A stretch of 64,000 nt of DNA from Aquimarina megaterium XH134 (GTDB lineage Bacteria; Bacteroidota; Bacteroidia; Flavobacteriales; Flavobacteriaceae), in NCBI RefSeq assembly GCF_000520975.1, contig NZ_JACB01000010.1:62001-126000 (forward strand), given 5' to 3'. The notes beneath the pieces were generated by a model, which made no database searches, was not told the origin of the DNA, and saw only the letters and a program-made list of their open reading frames with translations. Shown piece by piece: positions 25,258-32,678 of this stretch (position 1 is the stretch's first letter; each line of letters begins with the position of its first letter). Made by a program: the position numbers and the translations under genes.

Positions 25258-26643
25258 TTATTTTTTAAATACGATTGGGAAACCTTTGTTAGAAATCATT
25301 TCAAACTTATTCCTTGCTTGTTTTTTAAAAGTTATAGTTTCATTATTTCTCTCAATGAAAAAAGTATTCCCGTTAATTGGCATTAATGGCAATAATCCAA
25401 ATCTTTTGCTTTCCAAGTATAGTTTACCTTCTTTTTCTACTATAATTTTAACCTCTTTAGAAAGGGATGAGTGGTATGTCCCAGCATATTCTCTTAAGAG
25501 TGTTTTGTTTGGATAATCCTTATTAAAATATTCGGAATTGAGTAACATTGACGCGATTCTGATTGGTGCGCTATATGATAGTCCGATATCATATTTACAA
25601 TACCCACAATTTCTTAAATGCGCAATAAAAAGTTTTGATTTTGGAAAATACAATACTATTGAACCGTAACCCCAACCTAAACCATCGTGTAGTATAAAAT
25701 TATGTCCATTTATGTTTCCTGTAAATACGCCATATCCATTTCCAGCATAGGTGCCGTCATTGTATTTAACAGGTGTAATAAGTTTTTCTACATTATGTTT
25801 ACTTATTATCTTGTAATTCATTAGAGTTTCATACCAAATTGATAAATCTTTAACTGTCGACATAAGTCCACCTGCCGAGTAAAAATAAGAATCATCACTG
25901 TCTATTTTTCTAATTTGATAATCATTTTCGTTAAACGAATCGTATCCAATTGCTCTATTTTTTATGACTTTGGTAGAGCTTTCTAAAAAGGTATTGTTCA
26001 TTTTTAGCGGAGTAAAGAAAACCTCTTTTAGATATGTTTCATAGGTTTTATCACTAACTAGTTCAATAATGTATCCCAGCAATTGATAGGCTACATTGTT
26101 ATAATCAAATTTATTTCCTGGGCCTGCGTCAAACTTTTCTTTTGTGAAATATTCAAGAATAAAATTAGAGTCATTTTCATTTCTATTTTTAATTGCTCTT
26201 TTAAAGTCATTACGTTGCTTTTCATCGTTCTTGTATTCCATACCCGAACTATGAGATAACAAATGCCCTATAGTAATATCCTTTCCTTCTTTTGGAAAGT
26301 TGGGCACAAATTTCGAGACTTTATCATGTAAAGAAATTTCTCCTTTTTCTATTAATGTAAAGATTGCTACTGCAGTGAATGGTTTAGTAACAGATGCAAT
26401 GTTCAAGACATTATTTAATTGCATATCTACACCTAATTCAAGGTTGCTCTTTCCTAGTGCCGCCGAAGCGATATGTTTTCCATTTTGTGTTACAAGAAAA
26501 GTTCCTCCTGGTTCATCAGCAGGAAAAAATGACAAAATCTCGGCAATTTTTTTACCACTTATTTTAATTTTTGGGTTTTGAGAACTGCAGGGTAGTGAAA
26601 AAAGGCATAGCGTGATTAGTATAATTAATTTGTAAGGTTTCAT
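25258..26643 (-). CDS. Beta-lactamase-fold serine hydrolase, secreted
   Basis: A signal peptide or lipoprotein signal (SLPCSSQ, Cys19) precedes the serine hydrolase core: SVTK at 84-87, the second motif reads YNN in FDYNNVAYQ instead of YSN, and the third box is HDGLGWGYGS. A ~90-residue beta-rich C-terminal domain follows (LLREYAGTYHSSL onwards), the usual DUF3471-like lipocalin tail. It lies 62 bp behind the AraC regulator at 26706 and probably forms a unit with it. Confidence 0.87.
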   Translation of the reverse strand: MKPYKLIILITLCLFSLPCSSQNPKIKISGKKIAEILSFFPADEPGGTFLVTQNGKHIASAALGKSNLELGVDMQLNNVLNIASVTKPFTAVAIFTLIEKGEISLHDKVSKFVPNFPKEGKDITIGHLLSHSSGMEYKNDEKQRNDFKRAIKNRNENDSNFILEYFTKEKFDAGPGNKFDYNNVAYQLLGYIIELVSDKTYETYLKEVFFTPLKMNNTFLESSTKVIKNRAIGYDSFNENDYQIRKIDSDDSYFYSAGGLMSTVKDLSIWYETLMNYKIISKHNVEKLITPVKYNDGTYAGNGYGVFTGNINGHNFILHDGLGWGYGSIVLYFPKSKLFIAHLRNCGYCKYDIGLSYSAPIRIASMLLNSEYFNKDYPNKTLLREYAGTYHSSLSKEVKIIVEKEGKLYLESKRFGLLPLMPINGNTFFIERNNETITFKKQARNKFEMISNKGFPIVFKK

Positions 26644-26705
26644 AATTGTAGAAATATTTTTACCCCAAAAAACAACTATAAAACCGAGTTATACGACCGA
26701 ATAAT

Positions 26706-27848
26706 TTATTCGAACCCTTTTTTTTGAAACTTTTTTCTGTAAACAGTAGGTGTAATTCCTGTTGCTTTTTTAAAAGCGGTATTAAATGAAGATTTAGAGT
26801 TATATCCTACTTGGTATAAAATTTCGAGTATTGTAAGTTTTGATTGTGATGTGTCTTCTAATATTTTTTTTGCTTTATTTATTCTATACTTATTTATAAA
26901 TTCATAGAAGTTCAAATTCAATTGTGTATTTATTAAAATCGAAAGATCTCTTTCTTCCATTTGCATTTGATTGGCTAAACTCTTAATGGTTAAATCTGAA
27001 TCTAAATAAGGTTCTTTTTCTGACATAAACTCTTTAAGTTTTGTTTTTTGACTATTCCAGAGGTCTATTTCAGGATTAGTTTTTTCTATTTTTAATATAG
27101 ATGCCAATTGTAAGTTTGAAGAAATTCCTCTAAATAATTTAGGGGCATTTAATGCTTTAAAAATTAACCAACAAGTAAAGCCTAGCATTATTAAAGAAGT
27201 AGAGAATCTTAAAGTAGAGATAAAACCAAAATGATTTCCAAAACGATATATGTTTTTTACGAGTGCAAAAATGAATAAAAGCAAACAAATCATATTCATT
27301 TGAAACAACCATTTATAATTTGTGTTTATACTTTTAGAATAGTTTTCGAATACTAGTTTTTTGTATCTAGCAAGTAAAATAAAAGTAATTATGATGTAAA
27401 ATAAATTTTGAAGATGCGCTAAAGTATAGGATAATTTACCTTCTAATGTATGTGTATAATTATGATAGAATAGAAGCTGTTCACTTTCATTTGCCAAATA
27501 AAAATTTGGAAGTAATACTACTGTACTAACAATAAATGGAAGTAATAATATAAGATGTTTTGATGAGAGTTTAAAATCGGAATAGATTACTGATAATGTA
27601 AATAAGAAAAGTAATGGTGCTTGAAAAAATGCTCCAATATCCATTCTTAAAATATCAATAACTGGTGTTAATTTTAAAAAAACAAAAGTAGATGGAAATA
27701 TATCAACAGTTCTAACAATTAAAAAAATAGCTAGAAAAATATTGCCTATTTTATTCTTTGATTTTAGATAGAGTAAGAAGAATGTGAAAAATAGTGATGT
27801 AAAAATTAGTAGAATATTTGTGTAATGAAGGAGTAAATCAGTATTCAT
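26706..27848 (-). CDS. AraC-family transcriptional regulator with multi-helix membrane N-terminus
   Basis: Hydrophobic segments cover residues ~8-235 (starting YTNILLIFTSLFFTFFLLYL) and an AraC double helix-turn-helix domain covers ~275-380 (LTIKSLANQMQMEERDLSILI; ILYQVGYNSKSSFNTAFKKA; GITPTVYRKKF). It is the upstream gene of a regulator/hydrolase unit with the serine hydrolase at 25258. The same arrangement occurs with the S41 peptidase at 18973. Confidence 0.9.
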   Translation of the reverse strand: MNTDLLLHYTNILLIFTSLFFTFFLLYLKSKNKIGNIFLAIFLIVRTVDIFPSTFVFLKLTPVIDILRMDIGAFFQAPLLFLFTLSVIYSDFKLSSKHLILLLPFIVSTVVLLPNFYLANESEQLLFYHNYTHTLEGKLSYTLAHLQNLFYIIITFILLARYKKLVFENYSKSINTNYKWLFQMNMICLLLFIFALVKNIYRFGNHFGFISTLRFSTSLIMLGFTCWLIFKALNAPKLFRGISSNLQLASILKIEKTNPEIDLWNSQKTKLKEFMSEKEPYLDSDLTIKSLANQMQMEERDLSILINTQLNLNFYEFINKYRINKAKKILEDTSQSKLTILEILYQVGYNSKSSFNTAFKKATGITPTVYRKKFQKKGFE

Positions 27849-27880
27849 AAATTGGAAAAATGGATTATAAATTCATGCTC

Positions 27881-28076
27881 TGATAATGGTTTTCATAATT
27901 AATGCCAATGCCAAATATATGAATTAGAGCATGGCAAGTATACCTGAACCAATTGATCTATCTGCGTATTTTTATTTCTTATTCAATTTATAAAAATCTA
28001 GCACGATTGCAAAAAGGAAATGACCTTTCGATATAGCACAAAACATTGTTCTGATTTTATATATCTTATTGTGTAC
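27881..28076 (-). repeat. Cassette-linker repeat, degenerate (attC-like)
   Basis: TGATAATGGTTTTCATAATT (from 27881) matches the left-arm consensus CTAATGGTCTTGTGTATG, and TATATATCTTATTGTGTAC (to 28076) matches the right arm. The right arm contains the stop codon of the gene ending at 28066, as in the linker at 14521. The interior is not clearly related to the others. Confidence 0.4.
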
Positions 28077-28617
28077 GGTTTATTGATATTTCACGTATTA
28101 CTTTTCCTTTTTCGAATTCAAATTCAAGTCTCATTTTTTTGTCATTCAATGTACGTAATCTCCTTATAGATTTCACATCATCAATTCCAAAAAAATCATC
28201 GTTTATTTCAAAATCAAACTCAGTTTTACCAATTTCGCGTTCAAATATCCAATAATTCTTTAATACCGATATATAAGGTAATGCGATGACACTTTTTGAA
28301 GTTTCTCGAATATGAATTTCACTGTCAATTTTAATAGAGTCTTCGTCAACTAAAGCAAATCCTATTATGGTTAAAAAAGGAACCATCATAGGTAATAAGC
28401 TAATCCCAATGAGAGCGATTAGGATAAACCCATAAATTTTTGCCCATTTCTTTTTAATAAATTTAAAAACTATATAAAATGTACAAATAAACCATACCCA
28501 AAATATAATTCGATCTATTAAATTTCCAATAAATGAAATATCTAAAGTACAATAAAGAATTAAATCCAATAGCAATAAAATGCTAATCGCAATATATATT
28601 TTGATTTGATTATTCAT
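28066..28617 (-). CDS. Hypothetical membrane protein
   Basis: I do not recognise this 183-residue product. Hydrophobic segments lie at about residues 5-22, 29-50 and 57-82 from MNNQIKIYIAISILLLLDLI; the remaining ~100 residues are polar with a beta-like pattern (SEIHIRETSKSVIALPYIS). I chose the ATG at 28617 rather than the one at 28689, because the longer version would begin with 24 residues read from the linker repeat (28624-28824) and would lose the N-terminal hydrophobic start. Confidence 0.7.
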   Translation of the reverse strand: MNNQIKIYIAISILLLLDLILYCTLDISFIGNLIDRIIFWVWFICTFYIVFKFIKKKWAKIYGFILIALIGISLLPMMVPFLTIIGFALVDEDSIKIDSEIHIRETSKSVIALPYISVLKNYWIFEREIGKTEFDFEINDDFFGIDDVKSIRRLRTLNDKKMRLEFEFEKGKVIREISINRTQ

Positions 28618-28623
28618 TTTTTT

Positions 28624-28824
28624 GATGGTACACGACGTATAGCTATGCGTAGTGCTGAAGCAGAAAGTCACTGATTTTCGAACTTGCACTTAGCCAAAGT
28701 TTATGTTTTGTTTTTATCTGTTCTATTTTAAAAGCTAAATTTAAAATTTTGGTGGATTTTACAAATAAGTGCAAACCTTTCAGAAAGCCTTTGTTAGCTA
28801 TGTTTTATACACGTTGTTGTAGGT
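28624..28824 (-). repeat. Cassette-linker repeat, long subfamily (attC-like)
   Basis: The right arm TATACACGTTGTTGTAGGT (to 28824) starts 5 bp after the stop of the gene ending at 28830 and matches the right arms at 29553 and 30808. Inside, TTGCACTT pairs with AAGTGCAA and TTTTGTTTTTAT...TTTTAAAAGC is shared with 14521 and 25127. The left arm (from 28624) is poorly conserved. Confidence 0.55.
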
Positions 28825-28829
28825 GGTTT

Positions 28830-29423
28830 TTATTTCCAGATAATTGAAATAATTTTAGAGTTAGAGTTTTTAATATCATCTAAAGAATATTCTTCCTTAT
28901 CTGGACCCTCATAATTTCCTAATGACATTTCATATGCAATATTCGAACCTTCTTTGTGTAAATAAATATGATAATGTTCTGTTGAAATACTCATATTTGG
29001 ACGCTTTTTATTAATATCAATGTAAGTCATTCCTAACTTAATTCCATATTCATCAGATACTTTAGAGTTCTTATTTATCCATACTTGAGATAATGTCTCA
29101 CTTTCTGTATTTGGTGTCGTTAGTGTTGCTTCAGTTCCAATCTCGTAATAATAATAATTTGGTCCATCTTGTTCTCCAATATTTTTCGATACCGAAAAAT
29201 CAACAAATAACTCTTTTATTTTTGATTCTTCAAGAGGTATTCCTTTTTCTAATTTTAATTTTCCAAATGTATTTTCTGTTAAAATTAGCTTATTTACCTT
29301 TTGAATTGATTCTTCTTGCACCTTCACCTCTTTTGTAATAGAATCTTTTGATTTATTATCCGTCTTACAAGAAGAAATTATCATAAGAATTGATAATAAA
29401 AATATGGTTTTTACTGTTTTCAT
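28830..29423 (-). CDS. Hypothetical lipoprotein
   Basis: The 197-residue product has a lipoprotein signal (MKTVKTIFLLSILMIISSC, Cys19) and a Lys/Glu-rich linker. The mature part begins near NKLILTENTFGKLKLEKGIP, a pattern seen in DUF1131-like and related flavobacterial lipoproteins, but I cannot assign a family. It is a single-gene unit with linker repeats on both sides. Confidence 0.7.
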   Translation of the reverse strand: MKTVKTIFLLSILMIISSCKTDNKSKDSITKEVKVQEESIQKVNKLILTENTFGKLKLEKGIPLEESKIKELFVDFSVSKNIGEQDGPNYYYYEIGTEATLTTPNTESETLSQVWINKNSKVSDEYGIKLGMTYIDINKKRPNMSISTEHYHIYLHKEGSNIAYEMSLGNYEGPDKEEYSLDDIKNSNSKIISIIWK

Positions 29424-29440
29424 ATGTTTGTTCCTAAATT

Positions 29441-29578
29441 ACCTACAACGGACTTGTGTATGGTTAATGCGTTGGGACTAAAGATAGCAAAAGGGGGGCG
29501 AATCTGAGGGGAATTCGGAGAATTTTCCGATATTAGTACCTGCCAAACTCCGGCAATTAATTATACACGTTGTTGGCA
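29441..29578 (-). repeat. Cassette-linker repeat, short subfamily (attC-like)
   Basis: The left arm (29441-29463, ACCTACAACGGACTTGTGTA) and right arm (29553-29578, TTATACACGTTGTTGGCA) pair as CAACG/CGTTG and TGTAT/ATACA, with GACT left unpaired in the left arm. The right arm starts 6 bp after the PIG-L stop. The interior holds a second hairpin (GAATTCGGAGAATTTTCCGAT). Length 138 bp. Confidence 0.65.
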
Positions 29579-29584
29579 AATCGT

Positions 29585-30433
29585 TTATTCAACCACAGTG
29601 TAATACTCAGTACTAAAAGCGTTTGAATGTTTTTTTAATTCCCCTTTTTTTGCAATCATATAGAATTTATCTAAGATTTTAAATTGAGATTTGTGACAGA
29701 GAGCTACGTCATTTTTTGTTTTCCAATAATCAGTTATGTTAAGTGCAACATCTGGATTGGGTAATCCTTTGCTATTTGTTAATGTCTTTGAATAATCATA
29801 AGCAGGAATCTCACTTAACATGAAGTTTTCCAATTTATCAGGTAGGCTGAATTGATAAATTTTCTCAAGGGAAAACAAAGAATCTGTTTTCTTTTCATGA
29901 AATATTTCTTCAGTCAGTTGTGCAGATATACGATGCTCTGGATGGCCATATCCGCCTATCTCAGTATCATATGTGATCAATATTTGAGGTTTATACCTTT
30001 CTATCTTATTTAAAATTATTGATTTAATGCTATCTTTTTTGTCATACCAAAATGAAATATTATCACTCATGATATCATCCCATTTGTTAATTACTAAGCC
30101 AGCTATTTCTAATTTTTCTACACCCATTTTAGTTGCAGAACAATTTAATTCTTCAATCCTAGTTTCATTGATTTTGGTTTTAGAGTTGTGTCCAAGAGTT
30201 AACATATGTATTCTTGCTCCTTGTGATTTTAAATAAGAAGTAAGCCCAACACAAGTAATCTCGTCATCTGCATGAGGGAAAATAAGTAAAACACGTGTGT
30301 TTACATCAGCTTCAACTTCCAGTTTTTTAATAGAATTATCTTGAAAAGAAGCAATTTCTTCATAATCAACTCGATCATCATCGCAACTAACAAGAATTAG
30401 CGATATTAGCAAAAAGTAAAACTTGTAATTCAT
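29585..30433 (-). CDS. PIG-L family deacetylase lipoprotein
   Basis: A lipoprotein signal (SLILVSC, Cys17) is followed by a LmbE/PIG-L domain with the zinc-binding PHADDE at 53-58, a conserved R-x-x-E-L (TRIEELNCSATKMGV) and the GGYGHPEHR motif that supplies another ligand. These enzymes remove acetyl groups from N-acetylglucosamine-type sugars. Being lipid-anchored it should act on periplasmic or surface substrates. Its start codon lies 20 bp from a linker end, and a linker follows its stop by 6 bp, so it is a clean single-gene unit. Confidence 0.87.
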   Translation of the reverse strand: MNYKFYFLLISLILVSCDDDRVDYEEIASFQDNSIKKLEVEADVNTRVLLIFPHADDEITCVGLTSYLKSQGARIHMLTLGHNSKTKINETRIEELNCSATKMGVEKLEIAGLVINKWDDIMSDNISFWYDKKDSIKSIILNKIERYKPQILITYDTEIGGYGHPEHRISAQLTEEIFHEKKTDSLFSLEKIYQFSLPDKLENFMLSEIPAYDYSKTLTNSKGLPNPDVALNITDYWKTKNDVALCHKSQFKILDKFYMIAKKGELKKHSNAFSTEYYTVVE

Positions 30434-30453
30434 TATGCTTTTCTTAAATGTTT

Positions 30454-30590
30454 GCCAACAACATTATATATGCAGTGGTACATATATATCCGTTTGTAAA
30501 TATTTGTATGTATTATACAGTAAAGATATCACGAAATATCTAAAACAAAAATATTGCATAGAACTCGATGGAGCGGATTTGTAATCCGTG
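30454..30590 (-). repeat. Linker end motif plus REP palindrome
   Basis: GCCAACAACATTATATATGC (30454-30473) and the following ACATATATATCCGTTTGTAAATA match the linkers at 18710, 32411 and 33352. The other end is a REP palindrome (AACTCGATGGAGCGGATTT, 30563 onward, with GTAATCCGTG). It shares TAGAACTCGATG with the REP at 18909. Confidence 0.55.
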
Positions 30591-30593
30591 TTT

Positions 30594-30683
30594 CTAAAAC
30601 TCCAACGATCCGAATACTTCATCTCTTATTTTTGCGAATTTTTCTTCTTCGTTATGTTCTTCGGGTTTTAGGTTGAATCTCAT
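30594..30683 (-). CDS. 29-codon mini-ORF filling a cassette between two linker repeats
   Basis: Between the repeat ending at 30590 and the one starting at 30699 there is just enough room for one frame: ATG at 30683 to TAG at 30594, 29 codons beginning MRFNLKPEEHNEEEKF, charged and soluble. A purine-rich GAAACGAAAA precedes the ATG. I do not recognise the product. It may be a tiny gene or the leftover start of a longer one, as with the stub at 23207. Confidence 0.4.
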   Translation of the reverse strand: MRFNLKPEEHNEEEKFAKIRDEVFGSLEF

Positions 30684-30698
30684 TTTTCGTTTCTAATT

Positions 30699-30832
30699 GC
30701 AACTAATGGTCTTGTGTATGATTAGTTACAGAAAAGGATGTAAATCATTTTCCATCGTAGTGGAAAGGTAATTAATTAAGAATGAATTTTCGGCAAATAA
30801 TTCAGAAGCAATTAATTATACACGTTGTTGGC
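30699..30832 (-). repeat. Cassette-linker repeat, short subfamily (attC-like)
   Basis: The left arm (30699-30725, CTAATGGTCTTGTGTATG) and right arm (30808-30832, AATTATACACGTTGTTGGC) are imperfect inverted repeats with unpaired GTCTT in the left arm. The right arm is nearly identical to that at 29553. Length 134 bp. A 93-bp spacer to the upstream gene's stop (30926) holds a small hairpin (TCACTT / AAGTGA). Confidence 0.65.
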
Positions 30833-30925
30833 AATGGTTTTAAAAACACCTATTATCTTGCTTTTTGAAATTTCAATTTAATTTGAGTCACTTTTGTTTT
30901 CAGTAAGTGATATTAGTTACTAAAT

Positions 30926-32176
30926 CTATTTTTTATAGTCTCTAATATCGTCTGTAGCTGCTGTAAGAGTTTTCATGAGAATAGAATCGTATCTGAAAAG
31001 CAGATTCTTAAATTTCTTATTGTCTATTTTAATTTTCCCATTGTAAATGGCCTTTTTAAGAGGTCTTAAGTCTAAGAGGGTCCACATATTTTCTTTCTGA
31101 TGTTCAAATAATTTTTTATATTCTGGAACATACTTCAATCGGTCAATTTTTTCACCACTACTTCTAATATAGTATCTGCCGGCAAGAGCAAGATTGAAAC
31201 TTTTAGAATTATTTAATATTGCTAATTCATATAAGGTATTTCCAATGTCATAAATAGTTAATGGGTTTTTCCCATAAGTAGTATGCATACTACCCATTTT
31301 TAAAATCATTTTAGGATTTGACTCCTTTAATAAAGCTTTTTTGTAATAGTCGAAAAAGTAATGTTTCATCATAATTGCTCTGGAATTATTACTTTCAAAA
31401 TATTGCTTTGTCGGACCATTTCCATAAGCATATATTTTCCAGCTTTTTTCTAATTCTATCAATAGGGTAGTTATCTCTTTATCTATCCCTTTTGATTCAG
31501 AAATAAATTCACAAATATTCTTATCCTTTAAAAGAAGATTAAATTTAGATTTTGATTTCGTTGTAAGATGTTTTATTAGAGAAATTTGAGTTTTTTTATA
31601 GAGATTTTCATAGTCTTCAGAATTATTTTTTGATTTGTTAATCTTATTAAAGATATCATCAAATAAAAAGGAAGCTGCATAAACAAACTCTTGATCGATT
31701 CCCCAAATATTATAATCATTGGTTAAAGCAACTTCTAACATTCTAACTTCATCAATTCCATCAAAAAAGGGAATAGGATTAGTTAAACCATTTGAATTGT
31801 ATTTTTTGTAAAATTTTGACAAAGAATCAACACCATTTTTTTGTTCAATAATAGAGAGTAATTTTTTCTTACTAAAAGGACCAATTTCAACAGCAAAATT
31901 GTTGTACCCTTCAGGCTTTAATAATTTAAGAATTGCAGAAGTAAATTTTGGTGTTTCTTTATTTCCATGTAATTCACCAATCATGAAGAATTGAGAATTT
32001 TTAGCTTCATTTATAAGGAAGTCTTTACCACTTCCAACTAGTTCATTGTTTACAATTTTAAAAGTATACTTGTTTAACTGAATAATCGAGTCAATAGATG
32101 AGTTATTTTGCGCAAATGATATTTTTACGGTAAAACCGATAAGTAATAAGATTACAAAAAATAAAGATTTTCTCAT
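30926..32176 (-). CDS. Secreted EreA/ChaN-like (erythromycin esterase-type superfamily) protein
   Basis: A signal peptide (1-22, ending ISFAQ) precedes a 390-residue domain whose start FFMIGELHGNKETPKFTSAI carries the GExHG motif of the EreA/ChaN/TraB-Tiki superfamily, followed by YNNFAVEIGPFSKK and PIPFFDGIDE and, near the end, LKMGSMHTTYG. It is clearly a paralogue of the lipoprotein at 37987 (shared GE-HG, EVGP/EIGP, IPFFDG and NIWG[LI]DQE). Activity is unknown; the family includes metal-dependent hydrolases. It is the array member with the longest leader (235 bp). Confidence 0.7.
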   Translation of the reverse strand: MRKSLFFVILLLIGFTVKISFAQNNSSIDSIIQLNKYTFKIVNNELVGSGKDFLINEAKNSQFFMIGELHGNKETPKFTSAILKLLKPEGYNNFAVEIGPFSKKKLLSIIEQKNGVDSLSKFYKKYNSNGLTNPIPFFDGIDEVRMLEVALTNDYNIWGIDQEFVYAASFLFDDIFNKINKSKNNSEDYENLYKKTQISLIKHLTTKSKSKFNLLLKDKNICEFISESKGIDKEITTLLIELEKSWKIYAYGNGPTKQYFESNNSRAIMMKHYFFDYYKKALLKESNPKMILKMGSMHTTYGKNPLTIYDIGNTLYELAILNNSKSFNLALAGRYYIRSSGEKIDRLKYVPEYKKLFEHQKENMWTLLDLRPLKKAIYNGKIKIDNKKFKNLLFRYDSILMKTLTAATDDIRDYKK

Positions 32177-32410
32177 TTTTTATATTTAAAAGATTATTGT
32201 TGTTGTAAAGATCGATTAGCATTGTAAATGTTACAGTTTGCTTATTAGAAAAACTAAACAAGGAATTATTTTTTTGATAATTAATATAAACTTGTATGTG
32301 ATGAATTTACTTTTTGGGAAAAATTGGCATGAATAAGATCTAATTAAATTTCTCCTTCCACACTATGCAAGGGAGTGATTAATCTAAATCATCATACTCT
32401 TTAAGTATTT

Positions 32411-32657
32411 CCAACAACGTTATATATGCAATAGTACATATATACCTGTTTGTACTTATTTATAATCGTTTGTAAATATTTGTATGTATTATACAGTAAA
32501 GACATTACGAAATATCTAAAACTTCAAAATAAATTTAAAACAATCGTATCTATAATTGGATTATTGTGAATGTATTATAACAAAAAAACAGTCACATTAT
32601 AAGTGACTGTTTTGATATTTTAGTATGTTTCACGGATTACAAATCCGTGCTATCGGG
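32411..32657 (-). repeat. Linker end motif with internally deleted REP/RAYT remnant and terminator
   Basis: The left end CCAACAACGTTATATATGC (32411) and ATAGTACATATATACC lead into a RAYT tail fragment that has lost about 70 bp between two TTGTTTTAAAT repeats, a perfect terminator hairpin (32583-32614, T run on the minus strand) and a REP palindrome (CACGGATTACAAATCCGTG at 32631-32649). The remaining 32177-32410 is leader DNA for the gene at 30926 with no other feature I can support. Confidence 0.65.
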
Positions 32658-32678
32658 ATTTGTTATATAGTGCTCTCA

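Noticed and set aside
28066-28689. Longer start of the hypothetical membrane protein at 28689
   Set aside because: The extra 24 residues are read from the linker repeat and hide the N-terminal hydrophobic helix; the ATG at 28617 is better.
32379-32411. Fragment reading EILKEYDDLD before a TAA, next to a linker end
   Set aside because: It looks like a gene's last codons but is only ten codons long and I cannot support it beyond chance.
14521-32657. Canonical integron attC sites
   Set aside because: The linkers look attC-like in shape, but I could not find a consistent GTTRRRY/RYYYAAC core, and there is no IntI-type integrase in the window. I therefore call them attC-like repeats only.
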